Below, piece after piece: positions 15,001 through 25,046 of a DNA stretch of 64,000 nt (within the stretch, counting starts at the first letter, position 1; every line of letters begins with the position of its first letter). The notes beneath the pieces were generated by a model. It did not search any database. It had not been told where the DNA came from and worked only from the letters and a program-made list of their open reading frames with translations. Source of the stretch: Zeus faber. Taxonomy: Eukaryota > Chordata > Actinopteri > Zeiformes > Zeidae. A program made the position numbers and the translations under genes. The stretch is taken from positions 17,650,987 to 17,714,986 of the forward strand of contig OY482846.1 of NCBI GenBank assembly GCA_960531495.1, written 5' to 3'.

Positions 15001-18000
15001 GAGTATTAAAATGTAAAAAGAAAGACAACCAAAGTGGTTGTTTTTCTTTATTCATTTTATTATTCTGTCCTTCCTGTTAAAAAAAAATCTCTCTCACAAT
15101 CAAGATTTTATTATCAAGTTTGAAACATATTGAAAAACAACAGTTGACACATGGGGAAATCGAACCTGGGTCTACTGTGTAGGAGGAGAAAATCTTACTA
15201 GCTACACTATATTATGCAGATTATGTCAGTAATCATCTTTCTTCATTTTGTGCTTATTATCGAAACAAGAAACGGTACAGGTTTTTTTGTACAAACTGAA
15301 CATTTTTAGAACAAAAAAAACAAACTGTAGATACAGTCGGTTAGCAGCTGCAGATTTAAAAAAAAAAATGGTGTCTGAAATAAAATTCTGTGAGTACTTG
15401 ACCAATCACAAATGTTCAGTGCTTTTTAAAAGTACTACTTCTGGGGACATTAGGTGTTTTTGCACTGCAGCAACATTTTCATGGTTCTAAAAACATTTTG
15501 AGGAACCCTCCCTTTTTTAACGTCGGAAAATAGAATAAATGAAATAAATTCACAATATCAATACATACATACAACAAATACAATAATACATCTACAATAA
15601 AAATACTATTTTATGTTTTTTATTTTTATTGGTTATTATTTTATTACCGCTGAGTGTTCGTTGGCTGGTCCACACCCAGAGCGATGCGACCTGACCGGGC
15701 AGACTGTCCTCAGTGCTCTGGGGGTAAGGGAACGTGGACTGACGTCTGGACCAGTCACCGTGCACTTACGTCACTGATGGTTCCTCTTGTGCCTGTTAGT
15801 CCCCATCCGGGAAAAGGAGCTAAAAAAGTTCCTCAAAACGGAGTTCTAACAACTACGAATGTTTCTAGTTCCTGCAGCGAGGGCACAAAAAAAAGGGAAG
15901 GGTTCCTCCAAAAGTTCTTCGAACTATGAAAAAGTTCCTACGGTGCAAAAATGCCTCGTGAGCGAAGATTCGGCAACTGGAGTGCTTATTTCTCGCCTCA
16001 TATTTGTTCAGAAACAGATTTTAGTGGATTGATAAGGTGAAATAAGTGAAAGTTACAGAGTAAATACAACCCAGAACTCACAATGAAACCCGGTTGGCTG
16101 ACATCATTTCAGAGTTCCGGTGCAGTGCGAACGCAACCAGAAGAAAAAGCCCTTGATGGTGTCTAGTTCTCGGGGGACCTCCCCACGCTTTTTGTCCGCC
16201 TGTGGTCCCTGTGGTGGACACGCAGTTCCTCCAAACATTCATCCTTTCTGGGGAAAGCTCCTGCGGTGGAAACGCAGCTCATCATCAATCCAAAATGAAT
16301 ATTTTAATAGTGGCCTTCCTGACATCACCGACCATGGATGAAATTAGGACGTTTACTGTAAAGAACTTGGAGTGGCTAAAGAAGCGATAACATAGAAAAT
16401 GCATTAAAAAAAAAAATGTTTTTAAGCCCTCCCTTAAAAACCTAACATTCTACACATACATGGAGGACGATCTATCTCCCGCTCACAAATGTGTGGGTGA
16501 GGCAGATCAACGGGCCAGCTAGCAGGACGGCTCCTAGTCACAGACAGGAGGAGATCCTGCGGAAATCTGCCGTTGATGTGCGAGATTCAGACCTGAGGTG
16601 TTGGCTCTTCGAGGAAACAGGAGAAGCCAACGGAGGTCGGAGCTGGCCGAGAAGAGGGGGATCAGCCAAAAGAAGAATGGAGGAATTGAGTCCACTATTA
16701 TATGGCAACTAGGAGCATCATACATCTAAGTTACAAAATTGTCTTTTTTTCTTTTTTTTTGGTCCATAATGAAGATTGTTTAACAGGAAGGAATTAATGT
16801 TGGCACAATGTCAAAAGGCTTCATTTGAACTTAAAGTAGATCCAGACTAAGAATTTAAGATTTTTACTTGAATACATAACTGCAGGGTCAACATATTAGG
16901 ATGTACAGTTTTGGGGTTATCGAAATGCAAACTGTGACTCAAATACTCCAAATAGGAGTTGACAGGCTGTTTTGTTGTGTTTCTCATCGAATATCCTCGA
17001 GGCCTAATACGTGATGTGTTGTTTCCGCAGGTGGGTAATGTATGAGGAGATTAACTACAGGGGGAATCAGATTTTGCTGAGGCCCGGCGAAGTCCTCGAT
17101 TGGCGCAGATTCAGTGGTTGGCAGAAAATCGGATCCCTCCGACCTTTAATCCAGGTAATCCCAAATCAACAGTATTCTGGGGATCTGTCCCAAACGAAAT
17201 ATACCCTCGCGTGCCGCTGAACCTCAGCACATGTTCCTCTTGCCCGCACTCGAGTTGTTATGCCGGATAAGAACAGTGCCGGTGTTATCCAGTGAAAGAT
17301 TTTAGGGCAGAAGGTTCCTTGGTGAATAAATGTTGACGGTGGCATCATTCTGCACCGAAGCCAAAGCAGGTGACCGTTACAGCCCAGACTCCAAGCTCCA
17401 CCGACAGATGCCAGACATCGAGGATACAGGTGGTTAAGACAACAACAAGCATTTTCGTTGTGGTTGAGTGATTGAACAACTGAGAACAGAAAGCACTAGA
17501 AGAACATTAAGGTAAACTGGCATGGCTGAACCTGATAACTGGATCCAGCACGCCACAGACGGCCGAGTGGATTATGTGAGGGCAGCCAGCCGGTCATTAT
17601 CGCAAAGTAACCACCGTCAGGGCGATCAGGAATCTGGATTATTTTTGCGATAATGAGCAGCTGGCTGCTCATTATCATGCAAATTACGCGGCTACTTACT
17701 ACATAAAAAAATACTTTGAGACAGAATTTTGATTTGAAATGTTTTTAGAACTAGTATACCTCGCACGGCGGCACCGCGGTGACTGCACAGCTTCTTTGCT
17801 GCCACTAAGAAAAATAGTTCACGACACCATAGTTAACACTGCAACCATGTCGCAATCTGTTCACCCTACAAATGTGTTTTTATTCGTGTGAAATTGGAAA
17901 ACATCCACATACATCTCCAAGTCTTCCACTGTAGCTTCCATGTGGCGTCACCACTCAAGACGTCGCCGCTAGCCAGAGCTGGCATTAAGTGTGAAACGAG

Positions 18001-20105
18001 GGATGTAAAACCAGGCTGATCAGTGATTGCCTAGGACAGCTACCATTATTTTGTAATTAGCATTTATAAATTCACCCAGTTGAGACTCAAATATTAATCT
18101 ACACTCTCCTACAAAGACATCTGGACATATGCAGCAAACTAATTCAAGAGATTTTATGCAAAAGTACCACTGTCAGGCTCAAGCTCATTTTAAGAAGCTA
18201 AACATTAATATTTCCAGTCATTTGCAGCCTCCGTTGTAGTGCGATTAAAGCCGTACCTTCATGTGTGTTTTCGGAGCAGACGCTGGTGCACTTCCGCTTG
18301 AGGAACCAAGAGACGGGCTTGCTGATGTCATTGACAGGGGAGTTGGACGACGTCAAGCTGATGCGAATCCAGGCAACGGAGGAGACCGAGGGGGTGGAGC
18401 AGATCTGGTTCTACCAGAAAGGACGCCTCCACTGCAAGGTAACGCCATTGCCCCAGCGGCCAGAGGCTAACCACAGGTTCTGACCCGAAAAAAACATTTC
18501 AAAATAGTTTTTCGGCCATTGGGAGTCAACCCGATTGAGACGAGAATGTGTTGGCAATTCCCCCATTACTCGGAAGTCGACCAAAGCTATTCTCTCGATA
18601 CCGGATCAATTTAAAGGATTCTGATGCCTATCTTACTTTGGCTGATGCTTGAAAAATTCCAAAGGTTTTAGTTGAAGACATACATTTTTTAAGCTAGTTT
18701 TCCTTTAAGTCACACATAATTCGCTGTCACTGGGTTCAGTTCTGACCTTTTCACGCTTGAGTGCCGACCTGCAACATTACACCCATTTTATCACATTATC
18801 AGAACCTGTAGTAAAAGGCGATAAATCCACTTTTCTGGGGTAACTTCTTTTTCTGCTTACAGCTGCTGGAGGATTGCTGCCTGTGTCCCAGCGGCAGTGT
18901 GACCATGGCGGGGAGCCGCCTGGGTCTCTCCCCGGAGCCCGGCACCTCGCACCGGCTCTGGAGCATCACCCCCGACGGCCTGATCCGCTACACCGCCACC
19001 CCGGACCTGCTCCTGGAGGTCAAAGGTGAGCCGGAGGAAGTCTTCTTAACTGGCTTTCTAAAACACGCAGAATGTCATTGCCTTGAAAACTACTCCACTC
19101 CAGTGGAAATTGACAGGAGATATAAAGGGGGTTTAGACAATTTCAGGAAGTCAGCTTTCCTTTCATAAATTGTCCGCAATTGTCCTGACGCAACAAAGTG
19201 GACCAATATGGCAATTAAAACAGCTTAAAAATCAAATCTAAAATAATTTTTCATGTAGGTTGCTGGTTCGACCCCAGGCTCCTCCTGCTAGCAGGCTGTA
19301 GTGTCCTTGAGCAAGGCACTTAACCCCTAATTGCTCCTGATGGCTGCGTCCGTCTGTGTTTGAATAATTGAAAGTCGCTTTGGATAAAAGCGTCTGCTAA
19401 ATGCAATGTAATGTAAAGCCAAAACTACTAATAGTGGTACAGTGCCTAACTCAGCCTGAAACTACAATACTGAAATTGCTAAAAACAGGACGCACAGAGA
19501 AACTAAAGTGAGGTAAAGCATTTACATCATCAATCTGTCAGTTAGTGACACCTTGTGGAATAACTTGTCAGGAAGAAAAAATAGGAACTGGAGTTCTCTG
19601 GATAGAAGCTTTGACTCCAGTCAGACAACAGATTGAAATACATTTAAATGCAATTATTTCACTTTATGTCCAAATAGTAGATAAACGTAGAACAACTGTT
19701 GGAAAAACAAACAAACTTGTGTTGACAATTTTTGAGATGGGATGCTCATTTACTAATAGCCATAGAAATCCTGTTTTGTTATATTTTGGAACCCAGTGAC
19801 ATTTTCATTTCATACCTGAGTTAGTTTAAATGACTGATATTAATTAATACACACTGTGACAAAAAGTCAGTATTCAGGCTAGTACCCAGCAAGTATCCAA
19901 GAGGGAGTCCTCAGTCCAAAAATGAGTAGATGGCGTTGGTGCATTCCGGTTCAGTAAACAATATGAATATCGACGTGAGGGTAGCAATTGACAATTCAAT
20001 TTTGTATCTTTCACAGGGGGGAATAACTACGACAAAAACCAGGTGATCCTCAACACGTTCGATCCAAATAAACGAACCCAGCGATGGGACGTGGAGATTC
20101 TATGA
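1..20105 (+). CDS. crybg1: CRYBG1 (AIM1), beta-gamma-crystallin domain protein, 5'-partial
   Basis: The gene enters from beyond the left edge, since the frame is open from base 3. Exons: 1-1316, 1600-1779, 2172-2210, 3192-3310, 3414-3570, 3872-4011, 5684-5810, 6269-6304, 6729-6871, 7610-7736, 8658-8803, 11512-11638, 12077-12106, 12213-12325, 12411-12543, 13839-13978, 17031-17154, 18280-18438, 18863-19025 and 20017-20105 (TGA). All joins keep frame and give 1201 residues in the window. Residues 1-498 are the disordered Ser/Pro-rich N-terminal region. A linker ending RPGK leads into twelve beta-gamma-crystallin motifs at about 512-1065, i.e. six two-motif domains. Even motifs start with a Trp corner ([33 protein letters not shown]). 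Residues 1066-1201 form a ricin-type beta-trefoil starting [13 protein letters not shown] and ending RWDVEIL. The human protein has the same plan; it is reported as a tumour-suppressor-like, cytoskeleton-linked protein. Exact biochemical role is not evident from sequence. Confidence 0.95.
4012..5683 (+). other. CRYBG1 intron between domain 2 motifs
   Basis: A 1.7-kb intron. It holds a purine-rich (GA)n patch near 4366-4440 and otherwise unremarkable A/T-rich sequence. No gene or recognisable transposon is seen. Confidence 0.6.
6915..7320 (+). mobile_element. Fold-back MITE copy A
   Basis: The copy begins with GCCAGCCGGTCTTTATCAC and ends near CACAGAGCCGTGTAATAA. It shares with later copies the centre arm, the phrase AGAGCTTCTGCTAAGAAAAA and the same terminal block. 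An (AAT)n/(ATT)n tract at 7051-7115 interrupts it. Borders are approximate. Confidence 0.6.
7737..8657 (+). other. CRYBG1 A/T-rich intron
   Basis: Very T-rich intronic sequence, especially 7980-8300. No coding or named repeat was recognised. Confidence 0.6.
8840..9115. mobile_element. Fold-back MITE fragment
   Basis: Two short blocks (CAGTCAGTTATTTCTGAATAA near 8849 without its last base, and GATAACAGCTGGCTACGTTG near 9069) resemble parts of the fold-back family, with diverged sequence between. Weak match. Confidence 0.35.
9640..9990. mobile_element. Fold-back MITE copy B, both arms visible
   Basis: A left arm (AGCGGAAGCTCTTAAAC... GCTGGTCATTATCACAAAAT) faces a right arm (TTTATTTTGCGATAATGATC ... 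GGCTTATTATCC) around a centre near 9800-9830. This shows that the element is largely a long palindrome. Borders are approximate. Confidence 0.55.
10824..10893 (+). repeat. (CA)n microsatellite
   Basis: Imperfect CA repeat of about 70 bases at the left border of the next fold-back copy. Confidence 0.9.
10900..11460 (+). mobile_element. Fold-back MITE copy C
   Basis: It begins with TATAGCAAAATAACCC, with the facing arm GGGGTTATTTTGCAATACGA near 10960. It continues with CTGGCTGCACATTATCC and AAGAGCTTCCGCTAAGGAAA, and ends GACCAATCAGGATCGAGTAT ... AGCTATGTAATAA. It ends about 50 bases before the exon at 11512. Confidence 0.6.
12868..13130 (+). repeat. Old diverged direct duplication in CRYBG1 intron
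   Basis: A block of about 70 bases near 12868-12935 (TTTCATTTATTGTGACATTT...) recurs, diverged, at about 13060-13130 (TTTCATTTATTGCAACGTTT...). The element behind it is not recognised. Confidence 0.5.
13979..17030 (+). other. CRYBG1 3-kb intron
   Basis: No gene seen. A common fish dispersed-repeat phrase (CAGAAATACTTTAATAATCC) lies near 14946-14965. The rest is A/T-rich with homopolymer runs. The sequence near 16500-16700 is GC-richer and frame-open but matches nothing I know. Confidence 0.55.
17575..18060 (+). mobile_element. Fold-back MITE copy D
   Basis: Starts GGCAGCCAGCCGGTCATTAT, with the opposing arm TTTTTGCGATAATGAGCAGC from 17643. It then follows the family (CTACTTACTACATAAAAAAA-like, CACTAAGAAAAATAGTTCAC, GTGAAACGAGGGATG). 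The right end is truncated. Confidence 0.6.
19258..19415 (+). mobile_element. tRNA-derived SINE, 5'-truncated
   Basis: The copy starts at the box-B part of the tRNA head (GCTGGTTCGACCCCAGGCTC). It passes TGCTAGCAGGCTGTAGTGTC and CTTTGGATAAAAGCGTCTGC and ends in a short ATGTA-type tail. It sits in the last CRYBG1 intron and matches the copy near 26715-26935 in the opposite orientation. Confidence 0.75.
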
Positions 20106-20490
20106 GGACGAGCTCCATGGTACTCTAAAAGGGGGGGCCCCAGGTCTCTGTCGCGCAGCTGAACCGTGGGCCCCAGGGATCACTGTGTCACTGGGGTTGG
20201 ATCAACTTCCTCCTGCAGGAGAGACAGTGTGGAAATCTCCTGGTCAGTCGCCAAGTCAACATGTGGAAGTAACAGGAAGATCCAGCAGATTGTATTATGA
20301 GACACATCCCGAGCACCAAACAGAACAAAGGACTCAGAACTTGAAACGCTTTTATTTACGGTTTGTTATATGTTCCTATACATATATCCTGCAAGGTTTT
20401 ATAATTTCTTCCCATGGATAAACAAGTTATGACTCCTTAATCAAAACATTTTTACAGTATAAATAAAGATCCATATTAACTTTTTGCAAA
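20106..20490 (+). promoter_or_regulatory. crybg1: CRYBG1 3' UTR with poly(A) signal
   Basis: The stretch after the TGA holds no further coding. A canonical AATAAA lies at 20462-20467, about 360 bases after the stop, so the transcript probably ends near 20480-20490. This is inferred from the hexamer only. Confidence 0.6.
20351..20356 (-). promoter_or_regulatory. rtn4ip1: Candidate RTN4IP1 poly(A) signal (minus strand)
   Basis: The plus-strand TTTATT here reads AATAAA on the minus strand. It is the first such hexamer I found downstream of the RTN4IP1 stop and would give a 3' UTR of about 530 bases. It lies inside the CRYBG1 3' UTR, so the two convergent transcripts would overlap. Confidence 0.4.
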
Positions 20491-20887
20491 TCTATTTATC
20501 ATTTTTGGGACTTACACTGTCGGATCGGAGCATGCAAGTATTAAAATAATCACACACACACGCGCACACACGCACACACACGCTCTGTAGCCTTTTCTTT
20601 TCTTGGGTTCAGATAAACAAGCACCTTGGGAGATATGGAGGGAGCGCAGAGTTCTGTTTGAGTGAGTTTGGGGCGTAATTACTTGCTGCTATCTGTACTC
20701 TGGTGGGAAAGCCGTCGCAGCAAACAAGATGACAACCAACGTCTTCGACCCGCTTCAGCTACAGCTCAAGTCGACCAGTGCAGCCGCCGCTCCGGCTCTG
20801 CGGCTCATTGTGACGAGTGGCCTCATTTGTGAGCACCCCGAGGTTCTAGCAGAGATAAATGGCTCAGATTCCACAGATTTGTGGTTT

Positions 20888-22061
20888 TCACAGTTTGGCA
20901 GATTCCCCGGGGCACTCTGGCTCGGCGGTCTGTGCATCGCCTTGCTCTACCGAGTCCTCGTCTTCCTCGGACACCCTGACCACGGTCTTGCCTCTGGCGT
21001 GGCCCTGCTCCACCTTGTGGAAGGCCTGAGGGACCTGACTGAATGGGAAGGAGGCCTCCACCACTGGCAGGATCTGCGAGGTGAACACAACATGGACCGT
21101 GAATAAAACCATGGCACCGTGTTAGAGTGGAGATAAAATAAGATTTTAAAATGAAAAGCTTCACATCGAGGGCTTGGCGTAGAAGGAGCATAGACGACAC
21201 CTTGGTCGAAAAAGACTTTTATATATCATTTCAAAACTCTTGAGCTCTATCAAGTGGTAGGAGGACAGGTCGTCATACTTTTATTTATTCAAGTTAAGAC
21301 TAAATACATAAGGCATAAGAGAAAAGGTTCAATTGAGTTTAGGGCAAAAAAAAAAAAACAACCAAAAAAAACAACCAGTAAGCGCACTGAGCGTTGTGTT
21401 TTTTATGCACCATCCATTTTCATGCCACTTATCCGTGCTCGAGTCGTGTAGGCAACAGGCTTAACATCTCTGTTATTTATGCACTTATCTTTCATTCCAG
21501 TAATTCACTTAAGCCTAACCTATATGAAAATGTAAGTGGTTTGGAAGTAAATTACATAATTACGATCAATCAAAAATTTGTTTTTTTTCAGAGATTCTGG
21601 AAATATCAGTTTACGCTCCTTTTTGCACCAAACTCTTGACATACACCGTTAGCATCTTTGAAAACCAAATGAGGTCATTTGCTATGCCTGGTACAGTCAC
21701 TGGTAGTATTTGAAAGTCCACATGGCAACCTTTTCTGTCAAGGGGTACAATAAATGGTTTAGAGAGCGGGTAAAACATTCAGAAATGGCCTAATACGTCC
21801 AAAAACAAACCTCTAAGAATTATTTACACAATTATTAAGCCTAAATATAAACCTGCAACCAATCCAACCCGACGATGAATTTCCTCTATTCCCAGCTGTA
21901 AGCGGGTTCAGAATGTGATGAGGCTGAACAATCCAGTGTGAGCCGAGCGGAGCTTATTATTCTGGTCAGCATCTCTCCATGTTAACAATGAAGGGCGAGC
22001 ACGGTGGCGTCATGCTGGAAGCCGTCCACACATCTGAATAGACGATATGTGAAGTGCGTAT

Positions 22062-22126
<65 letters not shown>

Positions 22127-24992
22127 AAGGGAGGGTGATGGTGGTTGGGGGGGGGATGCGTCAGTGGCTTCCCGCCACCAGCATCCATAGTAAGCCCCTG
22201 CACAAAAGGTTCCAGGGACCCCTGCGCTTAGCGACTGGCTGCTCAGCAATGTTCCAAAAGCCCCCTTCCCCCGGATCCCGGCGCCTGACTCATCTGCCAC
22301 AGCGGCCAAACCCCCACTGAGCCCCAGCCCGCGGCCCGGGGGAGGCAGGTTGTGCTGTACGCTGCACGTGACAAAAGGCCACCCTGAGTTGGGAATTCCG
22401 GGAGCATGCGTGGAATCCGCGGCATGCGGCTGGCCGATTTTTGATTTTCTTGTGTGACCTCCAACCCCCTCACTGAATGACTATCTCATATGAGCCGTTG
22501 GATGCTGAAGGACCAGCAGAGACATGATATGAGATATGTATGAGACACTGTAATTCTCTCCATGAGTCTTATTGGTAATAACGCAGTTCGTTACAGTATG
22601 TTTTCACATGGAGCAGTTATTTTCAAACAAAGTATTTTACCTTACTATTTTTAGATGGGATGGATTGAAGAATAAAAATGTATATACGTCTGTGTAGATT
22701 CCAAAATTCAAAGACACTATTTAAAATATGTATGTTTCAGAACCAATGAAAGCAAATCATGTTCTATAATAGTATGGTAGCTCTAATAGAGCTCAACAGT
22801 GACCGCCTACTTTTAGAACGGCTCCGCTTCTGGAAACAAATTTCCCATTCATTTACTCCATTGACGTTTCAGAAAATACTTATGTAAAGAGTCTGGAACC
22901 AAGCCAACCAACTACCAGATGAATCATGACCATAAAATATTTGATTCAGAGCCCAAAAATATTTGGAAAACAAAAAAAGGCCAAGGTACAACACGGGACA
23001 TAGTTAATAAGGAACTACTTGTCCCATAAACCATTGCGATTTCCTTTGTCATTATATGATGTTTATACTGTTAATAATAGTGTTGTAATATAGTGCTCTG
23101 TGGTAAAATTTACGTAAACGATTGTAGAGTTCAGTGCTCACAGCAACTCACTAGGCGATGTCGTGACGTCAGTCTCCGTGCCGTGGGAGTTACTGCAGCT
23201 AAATGACTCCATCGAATATTCACACTGTAGCCGTCTCGTAACGAGGCTAATCACATTGTATGCGAGCTAATACGGCTAAGTATGTACAGTACAGGTACTC
23301 CTCACTTAACGACCTACCTGTTTAACCACCGTTCCGACTTACGACCAGCTCTCGGACCAGTCTGTACTGAACGCTGCTTACAAGGCTGCGGCGTCTCAGC
23401 GTCAAGCATCTCATCGTGCATCACCCTTTATATACTATATACTGTATACTATATACACTATTTATACTTTATACACTATATACATCTCATCCCCATTCTT
23501 AGTCTCGTTCCCACAGTCTGTCAGTATTCACTAAACTAGCGTTTGCAATGGCCACGTCCACTTACCGTGAAATAACACGGGTCCTCGCTTATCCACCATT
23601 TCGCTTAACGACCTGGTCCTAGGAACGGAACTCTGTCGTTAAGTGAGGAGTACCTGAATACAATTTAATGTCATTAGGGTATACCCCGTGAAATGAATCA
23701 TCTCTTAAAGTTACCGAACATGTTTACCAACTCGAGGTGCACGGATTGCCATTTTCTTGGTCAATTCCTATTTCAGATTTTCTTTTAGTGTGACCTGCAT
23801 ATTCCGATTTCCAATCTGCTGTACGTCAATGACAAATACATCTTGTGATCTGATCGCGCTTAAGTGAACAGACAGCTGCACATATGGACTACGCTTTAGT
23901 TACCACAATAGTGAGATTACTGATTTTGACACTGTGTTATTATTATTATTGTTGTTCATTATTTATTATGGAACTATAATAGAACATGAAACTGTCCCTG
24001 AGTTCCAATAAAATAAAACATGAAACAGTCAATGAGCTCCAATAAAATTGAATATTGGACTGCCACCAAGTTTCAGTATAATTCAACCTGTAACTGGACA
24101 CAACACATAACTTGGAACATGGGACTGTCCAGTTCAAACTTCAACTTGAAGTATTTTCACTTTAAGTGCAAATATACTGTAATATATTATATTTATATGT
24201 TACTTTGCAAATAAATTGCAATCATTACAAAAAACTTAAATCAAATAAGTGATCGACTCTTCTCACTTTCTTTCACTGGAAGTCTTCCTTCCCTCACCGT
24301 GCATTAAACCAACTATATAAATTCGAATGACTCGTTTTACTAAGTGACTCGTCAAGAACAGAGTCTCGAAAAAGAATCAAACTTTTCATCATGAGTGGAC
24401 AGCTGTGACAGCGGTTGAAACGCAGTCTGTACAATGTTGGAATATTGTCAGGCGATAAATAATTTATCTCATCTTCTTTGTTTACCTTGAAGTACCTCCA
24501 AACAGCCGACATTTTCTTTCTTTCGCTCTCTTTTTTGAGCGCTGGAAGCGTTGAACGCAACTACGTTACATTATGTTGGTATCTGGTTTGAGTATTGGAA
24601 CATTTTTACGAGTACAGTACATGAGCACAGTATCAGGCGTGTACATTTCACCGGCACAGAATCTGAAAATATTTTCTTACACTGATCAGCCGGGGAAAAC
24701 CGGCAATTCCGGTCTTGGTTGATCGATCGGTGCATCTCACGTTTACGTTAACACTACGGTCACATTTTTGTGCTTTATGATAACTCTCCCACTTTTACTT
24801 TTACCACAGAAACGCAGCGTTACACCTCAGTCGATATTAAGGTACCATTCAGTGCTGCGCATCAGCGGATGTTGAGTGAGAGGAGGGGAGGGGATACAGA
24901 ACCGCATCTGGTCTAATCTGAGGGATGACGTTTAAATACCCAATAAATATATTGTATTGTTTTGTATTGATTAATTTCTGTCATAAAATTAC

Positions 24993-25046
<54 letters not shown>

